DNA of 35,467 nt from an uncultured Bacteroidales bacterium (GTDB lineage: Bacteria; Bacteroidota; Bacteroidia; Bacteroidales; UBA932). A program made the translations under genes and the position numbers. Position 1 is the stretch's first letter; each line of letters starts with the position of its first letter. This document shows positions 1-6,664 of the stretch, in pieces. The notes under the pieces were generated by a model. The model worked only from the letters and a program-made list of their open reading frames with translations. It ran no database searches and was not told the DNA's origin. The stretch spans positions 1 to 35,467 of the forward strand of contig CAMOTB010000012.1 in NCBI GenBank assembly GCA_946625485.1. The letters are read 5' to 3'.

Positions 1-137
1 CTTTGCGCAAGCTCGGCCCCCCGCACATTTGGGTCATCCCGGAAGGGCAAAGTGTTCCTTGGGACTCCGGCGACCGGATCACCGTCATCTACCGCGATCG
101 CCGGATGCGATTCCGCGAGCGGGTCCGTTGCAATTGA
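1..137 (+). CDS. 3' end of an unidentified gene (possible TrkA-C-like C-terminus)
   Basis: An open frame enters from the left edge and stops with TGA at 135-137, giving about 44 C-terminal residues. The pattern is a hydrophobic strand (HIWVIPEG), then P-W-D-S-GD-R-I-T-V-I-Y, then a basic tail. The 'P...GD.I.VI' pattern resembles the end of a TrkA-C/RCK-C regulatory domain of ion transporters, but so short a piece does not settle identity. A perfect 13-bp hairpin with a T run follows at once, consistent with this being a true gene end. Confidence 0.5.
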   Translation, partial: LRKLGPPHIWVIPEGQSVPWDSGDRITVIYRDRRMRFRERVRCN

Positions 138-158
138 AATTGAAACTGCGTATCTTTA
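128..158 (+). promoter_or_regulatory. Candidate promoter of the GH92 gene
   Basis: TTG at 128-130 and TATCTTTA at 151-158, separated by 20 bp, fit the Bacteroidetes primary-sigma pattern (TTG, 19-21 bp, TAnnTTTG) with one mismatch at the last base. The -7 box lies inside the left arm of the hairpin at 143-179, so promoter and terminator-like element overlap. The predicted leader to the ATG at 183 is only about 15-20 nt. Confidence 0.45.
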
Positions 159-182
159 CAATACATAGATACGCAGTTTTTT
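143..182 (+). terminator. Hairpin with T run after the first gene
   Basis: AAACTGCGTATCT (143-155) and AGATACGCAGTTT (167-179) form a perfect 13-bp stem with an 11-nt loop, followed by a T run at 177-182. It sits six bases after the stop at 137 and fits an intrinsic terminator. Its T run ends exactly at the ATG at 183 of the next gene. Confidence 0.7.
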
Positions 183-2396
183 ATGAAACGCACCGCTCTT
201 CTAACCACCCTCCTTCTCTGTATTTTCACCCTGAACGGCTGCCGGCAGGGCCCCACCCTTGCCGGCCACGTGGACCCTATGATCGGCACGGCCTACAACG
301 GTCACGTCTTCCCCGGGGCCACAGTCCCTTTCGGCATGGTTTCACCCAGCCCGGATACGGGACTGAACGACTGGCAGCACTGCGCCGGTTATCACTACGA
401 TGATGATTTCATCCTGGGCTTCTCCCAAACGCACATGAGCGGCACCGGAGCGACGGACATGTGCGACCTGCTGCTGATGCCGGTCTGCGGAGATCCGGTT
501 TTTGATCCGGGCACGGCGGAGCAGCCGGGCTACCGGGCCCATTACAGCCACGAGAGCGAGTCCGCCCGACCGGGATACTACGCCGTCACGCTCGACGAAG
601 AGGCGATCCGTTGCGAGATGACGGCAAGCGAGCGCTGCGCCTACTACCGTTTCAGTTTCCAAGGCCAGGAGCAGTGTCCGGGGCTGGTCTTCGACATGCT
701 GCACGGCAATGACGGCGGAATCTACGAGGCCGACGTCCGTTGCACAGACAGCCATCACATAGAGGGGTTCCGGCGCTCGTACGGCTTTATCAGCAACCAC
801 GTGTGGTACTTCTGCGCCGAGCTTTCCGAGCCCGTCGTGGTCGCGACCGGCTGGGCGGACGGGAAGACCCTCGCGCCCGGCGAGACGGCAGAGCGGATGA
901 CCCGGCTCCATGTCGCCGTACCCTGTGAGAAGCCCCTGCAGGTACGCATCGGCGTGTCCACGGTCAGCTGCGAAGCGGCGCGCGCCAACCTGCACGCCGA
1001 GTTGGGCGGCAAGTCTTTCGGCGACATCGCACGGGCTGCCGCCCTCAAATGGGAGGCGGCCCTCTCCCCCATCCAGGCCTCCTTCGGTACGGAGGAAGAG
1101 GCCCGGATCTTCTACACGGCCCTGTATCATACGATGGTGGTCCCGAACCTGATCACGGACGTGGACGGCAGCTACCGGGGCTGGGACAAGGAGGTCCACC
1201 GCTGCCCGGAAGGCGATTATTATACCAACTATTCGCTTTGGGACACTTACCGCGCCGTACATCCGCTCTACAACCTGATCTGCCCGGAGCGGAACGTCGC
1301 TTTCGTGCGCTCGATGCTGGAGCGCTACCGGCAGATCGGCATGCTCCCGATCAACGAATACGGCACCTGCGAGACCTTCTGCATGATCGGATACCATGCC
1401 GTGCCCGTGATGGCGGATGCCATCCTTCAGGACATGGGCGGCTTCGATTACGAAGAGGCCTGGGCTGCCATGAAGGCGATTGCAGAGGACCCCGACCGCG
1501 GCGTAGGCTTTTACAAGCAGTACGGATACATCCCGACGGGCATGGAACCCAGTTCCGTGTCCAAGACGCTGGAATATGCCTATGACGACTGGTGCATGGC
1601 GCAGGTGGCGCGCAAACTGGGAAAGACGGAAGAGGCGGCCTATTTCGACGCCCGGGCAGGGCAGTTTGCCAACGTCTTCGACGTTTCCGTCGGATTCACC
1701 CGGCCGCGGCTTGCGGACGGAAGGTGGAAAGAGCCTTTCAATCCCCTGCGGACTGCCGCGCATGACCAGGATTTCATCGAAGGGAATGCCTGGCAGTACA
1801 CCTTCTACATACCGCACGACCGGGCGCGGATGGTTGCTTTGTATGGCGGCCCTTCCGCGCTGGCAGCCAAGCTGGACGAGATGTTTGCCACAGAATTGTC
1901 GGCCGAGGATATCGTCGTACCGGACGTGTCGGGCCTGATCGGCCAGTATGCGCACGGCAACGAGCCCTGCCACCACGTGGCGTATCTATATAATGATGCC
2001 GGGCAGCCTTGGAAGACGCAGGAGATGGTCGCACGGATCAAGAAGGAAATGTACAAGGATGCCGTCGACGGGCTCTGCGGCAACGATGATTGCGGTCAGA
2101 TGTCCGCCTGGTATGTCTGGAGTGCCCTGGGCTTCTACCCCGTCTGTCCCGGCAGCGGCATGTTCGACATCGGGAGTCCGTCTGTGCGATCCGCCGTCCT
2201 GCATCTGCCCGACGGCAAAACCTTCACGATCCGCACCGTCACTGCATCCGGCGCTGAAACCAGCCCCGAAGACATCTATATCCAGTCCATGCATCTGAAC
2301 GGCGAGCCCTTCAGCGGCACGGTGCTCTCCCTTTCCGACATCCTCGCCGGCGGCGAACTGGTCTTTACGATGGGTCCGTCTCCTAAGGAATCGTAA
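183..2396 (+). CDS. GH92 family alpha-mannosidase, lipoprotein
   Basis: A 737-residue protein of GH92 length. It starts with a lipoprotein signal peptide (L-N-G-C, Cys20), so it is probably anchored in the outer membrane or periplasm. The N-terminal motif VDPMIGT...GHVFPGATVPFGMV is the usual opening of GH92. The C-terminal half carries the signature motifs: G-N-E-P-C-H-H with Glu594, the position of the general acid in this family, and GNDDCGQMSAW with Asp635/Asp636 in the calcium-dependent acidic cluster. GH92 enzymes are exo-acting, calcium-dependent, inverting alpha-mannosidases; the linkage cannot be read here. The ATG at 183 follows a terminator-like T run with no Shine-Dalgarno, but the next ATG codons would destroy the signal peptide. 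The 3' end overlaps the convergent gene by 14 nt. Confidence 0.93.
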   Translation: MKRTALLTTLLLCIFTLNGCRQGPTLAGHVDPMIGTAYNGHVFPGATVPFGMVSPSPDTGLNDWQHCAGYHYDDDFILGFSQTHMSGTGATDMCDLLLMPVCGDPVFDPGTAEQPGYRAHYSHESESARPGYYAVTLDEEAIRCEMTASERCAYYRFSFQGQEQCPGLVFDMLHGNDGGIYEADVRCTDSHHIEGFRRSYGFISNHVWYFCAELSEPVVVATGWADGKTLAPGETAERMTRLHVAVPCEKPLQVRIGVSTVSCEAARANLHAELGGKSFGDIARAAALKWEAALSPIQASFGTEEEARIFYTALYHTMVVPNLITDVDGSYRGWDKEVHRCPEGDYYTNYSLWDTYRAVHPLYNLICPERNVAFVRSMLERYRQIGMLPINEYGTCETFCMIGYHAVPVMADAILQDMGGFDYEEAWAAMKAIAEDPDRGVGFYKQYGYIPTGMEPSSVSKTLEYAYDDWCMAQVARKLGKTEEAAYFDARAGQFANVFDVSVGFTRPRLADGRWKEPFNPLRTAAHDQDFIEGNAWQYTFYIPHDRARMVALYGGPSALAAKLDEMFATELSAEDIVVPDVSGLIGQYAHGNEPCHHVAYLYNDAGQPWKTQEMVARIKKEMYKDAVDGLCGNDDCGQMSAWYVWSALGFYPVCPGSGMFDIGSPSVRSAVLHLPDGKTFTIRTVTASGAETSPEDIYIQSMHLNGEPFSGTVLSLSDILAGGELVFTMGPSPKES

Positions 2397-3051
2397 CGCT
2401 GACGGAGCGGAGCTGCGGGTCGCGGGACATCGCCTGCGGGTTGGTTCCGGGGATGCCCTGCGGAATGGGCTGGTGGATCAGTTCGAAAAGCTGGGTCCAA
2501 TAGAGCGGGAACTCCCCTTCGGCGTTCTTGAAATTCATCGGGGCGGAAGCGAAGACTTGCTCGCCACTTTCGGTCAGATAACTGAGCTGGACCAGTTCCG
2601 TGCAGTACAAGGCATCATTGTCCGGCAGGAAGGCGACGTCGTAGGGCATGCCGACATACTGCTTGGCCCGTGCCACGTCCTTCGCAGCCTGGCTGTCATC
2701 CTTGAGCCGCATCACCTCGAAGACCGGCAGGGAGCCGTCCTTGAGCGTGAACTGGGTCAGGAAAGTATCCAACGGATGGCGGTCCACGCCATATTTAATG
2801 GTTGCATCGATGATCCAGGCCTGTCCCGCAGCATCCACCTCGGCAATGGCGACATGGATCAGGTTTAGGCTGTCCTTCGCACCCGTCGCCTCGGCAATGG
2901 CCGAGTCCATGGACGTGGAATCCAGACTGTAGTCGGCCGGAATGCCGACAAAAATCAAGTCTCCGGTCTGCAAGACCTCTTGTTTGGGCTGCCGGGCGCA
3001 AGCGGCCGCCAGGCATGCGCAAAGCACGAAAAGGGGAATCATTCGTTTCAT
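2383..3051 (-). CDS. YiiX/YaeF-type permuted papain-like (NlpC/P60 clan) lipoprotein
   Basis: A 222-residue protein when started at the ATG at 3051, chosen because it gives a clean lipoprotein signal (LAAAC, Cys18); an upstream in-frame start would put a hydrophilic extension, reading through the tRNA promoter, before the signal. After the anchor comes L-Q-T-G-D-L-I-F, then a conserved His66 in N-L-I-H-V-A-I, and a late catalytic-type Cys150 with Glu152 in A-L-Y-C-T-E-L-V. The His-before-Cys order is typical of the circularly permuted YiiX/YaeF-like papain-fold group, whose members are predicted amidases or peptidases. The true substrate is unknown. It stands alone, convergent with the GH92 gene and divergent from the tRNA. 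Confidence 0.8.
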   Translation of the reverse strand: MKRMIPLFVLCACLAAACARQPKQEVLQTGDLIFVGIPADYSLDSTSMDSAIAEATGAKDSLNLIHVAIAEVDAAGQAWIIDATIKYGVDRHPLDTFLTQFTLKDGSLPVFEVMRLKDDSQAAKDVARAKQYVGMPYDVAFLPDNDALYCTELVQLSYLTESGEQVFASAPMNFKNAEGEFPLYWTQLFELIHQPIPQGIPGTNPQAMSRDPQLRSVSVTIP

Positions 3052-3085
3052 ACCGCGAAGATAATTCATTTTCTTGCAAAAGAAT

Positions 3086-3115
3086 TTGCTTTGGCCCGAA
3101 AAAGTTGTATCTTTG
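3086..3115 (+). promoter_or_regulatory. Promoter of the tRNA gene
   Basis: TTG at 3086-3088 and TATCTTTG at 3108-3115, with exactly 19 bp between them, match the Bacteroidetes housekeeping promoter (TTG, N19-21, TAnnTTTG). The tRNA 5' end lies 15 bases downstream of the -7 box. This is the best promoter match in the window. Confidence 0.75.
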
Positions 3116-3129
3116 CATCCCCAATTCCT

Positions 3130-3202
3130 CTGGATGTAGCGCAGTTGGTAGCGCACCTGGTTAGGGACCAGGAGGTCGCTGGTTCAAGTCCAGTCATCCA
3201 GA
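3130..3202 (+). tRNA. tRNA-Pro, anticodon AGG as read
   Basis: A complete 73-nt cloverleaf without encoded CCA. The acceptor stem is CTGGATG (3130-3136) with CATCCAG (3195-3201), and the discriminator is A3202. The D stem is GCGC/GCGC, the anticodon stem CCTGG (3156-3160)/CCAGG (3168-3172), the loop TTAGGGA (3161-3167), and the T arm is GCTGG-TTCAAGT-CCAGT with one G:T pair. With T33 at 3162, the anticodon at 3163-3165 is AGG, which reads the proline codon CCU. The C1:G72 pair, A73 and G35-G36 agree with bacterial tRNA-Pro identity. Adenine at position 34 is unusual in bacteria outside tRNA-Arg(ACG). Confidence 0.9.
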
Positions 3203-3207
3203 CAAAA

Positions 3208-3235
3208 ATGCAGGCTTAACCGCCTGCATTTTTTT
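3208..3235 (+). terminator. Intrinsic terminator of the tRNA
   Basis: ATGCAGGC (3208-3215) pairs with GCCTGCAT (3222-3229) around the loop TTAACC and is followed by seven T (3229-3235). The palindrome can extend to CCAGACAAAAA on the left and TTTTTGTCTGG on the right, so the last bases of the tRNA can also pair with the sequence behind the terminator. Confidence 0.75.
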
Positions 3236-3490
3236 GTCTGGGGACAACGTCCCCTATTGAGGGGCATGCCCCTCAAACACCCCAGCCCTGCGGGCTTTCA
3301 GCTTAACCGCCTGCATTTTTTGTCTGGGGGACACATGTCCCCTATTGAGGGGCATGCCCCTCAAACTCCCCAGCCCTGCGGGCTTTCGGCTTAACCGCCT
3401 GCATTTTTTGTCTGGGGACAACGTCCCCTATTGAGGGGCATGCCCCTCAAACTCCCCAGCCCTGCGGGCTTTCGCCTTAACCGCCTGCAT
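3214..3490. repeat. Tandem 86-88 bp repeat, three copies plus a fragment
   Basis: Units start at 3214, 3301 and 3389, each with GCTTAACCGCCTGCATTTT, and a broken fourth copy starts at 3475 and ends near 3490. Every unit holds the right arm of the tRNA terminator with its T run, then GGGGAC...GTCCCC, the perfect 16-bp palindrome GAGGGGCATGCCCCTC, and AGCCC-TGC-GGGCT. Copy 2 differs in the first hairpin (GGGGACA-CA-TGTCCCC) but keeps the pairing. GCGGGC near the end of one unit can pair with GCCTGC of the next to make another T-tailed hairpin. Frames open through it look like translated repeat, not genes. Confidence 0.9.
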
Positions 3491-3860
3491 CTTGTGGCAG
3501 CCTTTGCAATGATTCGCGTGCGAAACAAGTCCACCGATACGAGCGCGACGAACTGAGTGCGGCGAAAGGAATATAGACGGCGTCTCTTTCCTTTCGTCGC
3601 ACGGTTTCCCTCCATTCTGCCCGATTTCTGGCGACGAAAGGAATATTGCGGCACTCCTGTTCCTTTCGTCGCAAGTCCGGGGCTGTTTGTCCCGACGGAG
3701 TCGGGGATGCTTGTCGTCAAGGAACTGGGGCTGTTTGTCGCGACGGGGGTGGCGGATGTATGTCCTGACGGGGGTGGGGCGGATGTATGTCGAAATGACA
3801 AAAGCAAACCGGGGCGTCCGGTTTATCCCCATAGAAACACGGCAGGAATATGACTCTTCA
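3491..3860. repeat. Non-coding stretch with hairpins and short tandem repeats
   Basis: No credible gene is seen. Two hairpins share the same arms: GCGGCGAAAGGAA (3559-3571) with TTCCTTTCGTCGC (3588-3600), and GCGACGAAAGGAA (3631-3643) with TTCCTTTCGTCGC (3660-3672). Next come two copies of GGGGCTGTTTGTCnCGACGG (3679 and 3727, 48 bp apart), then two copies of a 23-25 bp unit GACGGGGGTGG..CGGATGTATGTC (3742-3764 and 3767-3791). A 7-bp hairpin AAACCGG/CCGGTTT lies at 3806-3824. The stretch looks like a mosaic of dispersed intergenic repeats. Confidence 0.75.
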
Positions 3861-3871
3861 TTGTTTTTTCT

Positions 3872-3879
3872 TATCTTTG
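3872..3879 (+). promoter_or_regulatory. -7 box upstream of the small lipoprotein
   Basis: TATCTTTG is an exact TAnnTTTG match, 26 bases before the ATG at 3906, preceded by a T-rich stretch. No TTG at the ideal 19-21 bp spacing is seen, so only the -7 box is claimed. Confidence 0.5.
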
Positions 3880-3905
3880 AGAAGAACACTCAAAAACATG
3901 ATACC

Positions 3906-4256
3906 ATGAAAAAACTGCTTTTAATCCTTTCTGTCGCGCTGGGAGCCTTGCTTTGCGGCAGTTGTGCGACGACTTCCTTCCTCAGCACGACCCCTTCGGC
4001 TGTCGTCAACCAGGCCAATTTCCACACGGTGGGACCGATCCAGAAAGAAATCACTTGCCAGTACATCTTCGGATTCGGCGGCCAGGAGAAAAAGCTTGCG
4101 ATGGAGAATGCCATCCTGGAGATGACGGAAGGACTCGGCCCCAACCAGGCCCTGGCCTACATCAACACCGTGGAAAGCTACAAGGTGCCCATTTTCCCCA
4201 TTGTCATCACCAACACGACAACCATCTCCGCCGTCATCATCGAATACGACAACTGA
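3906..4256 (+). CDS. Small DUF6567-like lipoprotein
   Basis: A 116-residue protein with a lipoprotein signal (L-L-C-G-S-C, Cys20). The start at 3906 is chosen because it begins the signal peptide (M-K-K-L-L-L); the upstream extension is translated repeat sequence. The mature part has N-F-H-T-V-G-P-I, then Y-I-F-G-F-G-G-Q-E-K-K, an alanine/methionine-rich helix, N-Q-A-L-A-Y-I-N, and a strand-rich end T-T-I-S-A-V-I-I-E. This order resembles small Bacteroidetes lipoproteins annotated as DUF6567. Their function is unknown. It appears monocistronic, with its own -7 box, and convergent with the GH31 gene. Confidence 0.8.
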   Translation: MKKLLLILSVALGALLCGSCATTSFLSTTPSAVVNQANFHTVGPIQKEITCQYIFGFGGQEKKLAMENAILEMTEGLGPNQALAYINTVESYKVPIFPIVITNTTTISAVIIEYDN

Positions 4257-4308
4257 GTTGAAAGCCAGGGAACGGCAGCATTTCCGGGATGAGTCTCCGC
4301 AGGTCTCT

Positions 4309-6588
4309 TTACGGAAGTGTCACGGTCATTTCCTCTCCTGTATAGCAGATCGTGACGTCAGCAGCGTCACGATCTGTGTTTATACCGCAGCCCGGACGGA
4401 CCCCCACGATGCGGAATTCGCGTTCTGCCGGCATTCCCGGGAAGGAGCCCTCCCGTGCACAGATCGTCAGGCACGAAGCGGCGTCGTCCCATCGGAAACG
4501 GATCTCGGAGCGACGGCCTCGCTCATAACCGTAGCCGTCACCCTCGTCTTCGTAGAGCACGAAGGAACCGTCCGCACCCGGATAGACGCGGATCTGCAGG
4601 CTGTTCCACGGCTTCTCACAGGCATATTGCACATCCGGCCCCACAGGCAGGATCGTGCCTGAGCGCACAAACAGCGGAATGCGGTCCAAAGGGCAATCGA
4701 CCGTCTGCATACCGGCTGCCACGCGCTCTCCCGTCCAGAAATCGAACCAGCCGCCCTCCGGCAGATACACCTCGCGCGACAGGGCGTCCGTCACTACAGG
4801 CGCCACCAGCAGGGACCGGCCGAAGAGGAACTCGTCCGAAACGGCCCGTGCTTTCGGATCCGAGGGCCAGTCCTGGAACAGGGCCCGCATCAGCGAGCTG
4901 CCCGCCGAAGTGACCTGCCAGGCCGTACCGTAGAGATAAGGCAGCAGCAGGTAGCGCAGGCGGATGCACTCCTTCTGGGCTTCAAAGTCGAAGTCACCCG
5001 GACCGCCGAACTGGAAGATTTCCCGCGGCGTATGGGTCCCGTGCGAACGCATCATGCCCGTGAAAGCGGCGAACTGCATCCAGCGCAGGTACAGGCGGCG
5101 GTATTCCGGATCCCGACAGCCGTCCGGATAGCGGTGGGCGGAGAAGAAACCGCCGATGTCGGAATTCCAATACGGCATCCCGCAGAGCGAAAAATGCAGC
5201 GCCTCGGGGATCTGCCACGACAGGGCGTCCCACCCCGAAGTCAAATCCCCGGACCAGCAATGCGCCCCGTAGCGCTGGAGGCCGACCGTCGCCGAGCGGG
5301 TCAGGATCAGCACACGCCTTTCCGGCGCATCGGCACGCTGATGGTCATACACGCCCCCGCAGGAATAGAGCGGGAAGGCATTGCGCATGGCGCCGAAAGA
5401 CCCAGCCGCCGTGTTGAAAGCGAAATCGGACGCTTGCGGATTCTTGTGCTCCGGTTCGGTGGCATCCAGCCACCAGGCATCCAGTCCCGCATCCCAGATA
5501 TGGCGTTTCATGTAGGACCAATAGATATCACGCGCCTGTGGGTTGAAAGGATCATAGACTTTCACCCCGTTGTCCGGCGGGAATGTCTCGATCGGCAGCA
5601 ATGCACCGATGGCTTCCAGCTCCTGATAAATGTTTGTTTTCGGGCCGAAAGAGGGCCAGACCGAGATCAATGCATGCGCATGGAGCCCGTGGATTTCATC
5701 CATCATCTTCCGGGGCTCCGGGTAAGCCGGATTGCGGAACTCCACCGAATTCCACTCCGCATTGTCCATGCCCCAGTACCGCCAGTCCTGCACGATGCCG
5801 TCCAGCGGGACCCCCAGCTCCCGGTAACGCTTCACCACGCCAACCAGTTCCTCCTGGCTGACATAGCGTTCGCGGGACTGGTGGAAGCCATAGGCCCAGA
5901 GCGGGCTCAGGGGCGCCTGCCCCGTCAGCGAACGGATGCCGGCAACGACCGCATCGGCATCCCGGCCGACGATCAGGTAATAGTCACCCTGCTCCCCTTC
6001 CTCCGAGGAGAAGCACATCCCGTCCGGGCCGTCGCTGAACTGCGTGGTGCTGTAATTGTCCCAAAAGAGGGCATATCCCTTGGACGAATGGACCAGCGGC
6101 AGGGCGATCTCCATGTTGTTGTTCTGCAGGGTCAGTTCGTGACCGCGCCAGTCCCATACACCGCCCTGATGCTGTCCCAGGCCATACAGGGACTCCCCGT
6201 CCTCCAGCAGGAAGGCCTGCGAGCGGAGCGTCCCACCGGGCCGTTCAGCGACCAGCGGCGTCCCGTCCGGACGGAAAAAAGAGACGGTCGCGGACCTGCG
6301 GTCGATGCGGGCTGTCAGTGCTTCGGATGAGAGCACCAGACATTCTCCCTCCTGCCGGGAGGACAGACGCACTTTCTCCGGCCGTTTGACCACGGAGAAA
6401 GACGGCGACTCCACCGGACGACCCGCGGAACGGGTCACACGAACCGTGGCCGGATCATAAAACCGGAGCTGAAGGGTCCCCCCCTCCGTTTCCACCCGGA
6501 CTCCGCCGCGGATGCGGCGGCATCCCGGCGAGCAAGACACGCAAAAGACCAGCGACAGGGCCAGGATAAGAATGCTGATTTTTCTCAT
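4309..6588 (-). CDS. GH31 family alpha-glycosidase, lipoprotein (alpha-xylosidase-like)
   Basis: A 759-residue protein from the ATG at 6588, which begins the lipoprotein signal (F-C-V-S-C, Cys19); the 26 residues of upstream open frame overlap the divergent promoters and are not used. The N-terminal beta domain includes Y-G-L-G-Q-H and N-N-N-M-E-I. The catalytic barrel has W-W-L-D-A-T-E-P-E, with Asp375 as the predicted nucleophile, and W-S-G-D-L-T-S-G-W, with Asp448 as predicted acid/base, followed by Y-W-N-S-D-I-G-G-F-F. GH31 enzymes are retaining exo-acting alpha-glycosidases; the WWLDATEPE form is common in alpha-xylosidase-like bacterial members, but substrate is not proven. It is divergent from the Kelch/SARP-like regulator. 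Confidence 0.92.
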   Translation of the reverse strand: MRKISILILALSLVFCVSCSPGCRRIRGGVRVETEGGTLQLRFYDPATVRVTRSAGRPVESPSFSVVKRPEKVRLSSRQEGECLVLSSEALTARIDRRSATVSFFRPDGTPLVAERPGGTLRSQAFLLEDGESLYGLGQHQGGVWDWRGHELTLQNNNMEIALPLVHSSKGYALFWDNYSTTQFSDGPDGMCFSSEEGEQGDYYLIVGRDADAVVAGIRSLTGQAPLSPLWAYGFHQSRERYVSQEELVGVVKRYRELGVPLDGIVQDWRYWGMDNAEWNSVEFRNPAYPEPRKMMDEIHGLHAHALISVWPSFGPKTNIYQELEAIGALLPIETFPPDNGVKVYDPFNPQARDIYWSYMKRHIWDAGLDAWWLDATEPEHKNPQASDFAFNTAAGSFGAMRNAFPLYSCGGVYDHQRADAPERRVLILTRSATVGLQRYGAHCWSGDLTSGWDALSWQIPEALHFSLCGMPYWNSDIGGFFSAHRYPDGCRDPEYRRLYLRWMQFAAFTGMMRSHGTHTPREIFQFGGPGDFDFEAQKECIRLRYLLLPYLYGTAWQVTSAGSSLMRALFQDWPSDPKARAVSDEFLFGRSLLVAPVVTDALSREVYLPEGGWFDFWTGERVAAGMQTVDCPLDRIPLFVRSGTILPVGPDVQYACEKPWNSLQIRVYPGADGSFVLYEDEGDGYGYERGRRSEIRFRWDDAASCLTICAREGSFPGMPAEREFRIVGVRPGCGINTDRDAADVTICYTGEEMTVTLP
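4346..4376. other. Perfect 12-bp inverted repeat inside the GH31 3' end
   Basis: CAGATCGTGACG (4346-4357) and CGTCACGATCTG (4365-4376) pair perfectly around a 7-nt loop, about 35 nt before the GH31 stop. There is no T tail on either side, so it is not a standard terminator. It could stabilise the mRNA 3' end or be chance. Confidence 0.6.
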
Positions 6589-6604
6589 AACTTCAAGATT
6601 TACA

Positions 6605-6653
6605 CAAATATACAAAACTGCCGCCAATTGTTCTTCCTTTTTTCTTATCTTTG
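6605..6653. promoter_or_regulatory. Divergent promoter region, GH31 / Kelch regulator
   Basis: On the plus strand TATCTTTG (6646-6653) lies 11 bases before the ATG at 6665, predicting a very short leader. On the minus strand TATATTTG (6612-6605) lies 16 bases before the GH31 ATG at 6588. Both are exact TAnnTTTG boxes. TTG boxes at ideal distance are not clear for either. The shared 76-bp gap would allow joint control. Confidence 0.5.
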
Positions 6654-6664
6654 TGAAGATAACC

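Noticed and set aside
342..1976. Long open frame antisense to the first GH92 gene
   Set aside because: It lies fully opposite a gene with clear family motifs and its product is rich in Arg, Gly and Val without any domain; a shadow of GC-rich codon use.
3052..3156. Longer N-terminus for the YiiX-type lipoprotein
   Set aside because: It would run through the tRNA promoter and into the tRNA itself and would place 35 hydrophilic residues before the signal peptide.
3130..3235. Integrated element with tRNA attachment site
   Set aside because: The tRNA 3' end recurs nearby only as an inverted arm inside the repeats, not as a direct att duplication, and no integrase is in the window.
3214..3490. 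CRISPR array
   Set aside because: Units are contiguous 86-88 bp copies with no unique spacers, and no cas gene is present.
3428..3889. Possible 153-residue protein on the minus strand across the repeat region
   Set aside because: The peptide is translated repeat, with recurring C-D-E-R and D-K-Q-P words that follow the DNA repeats in several frames; no start context or domain.
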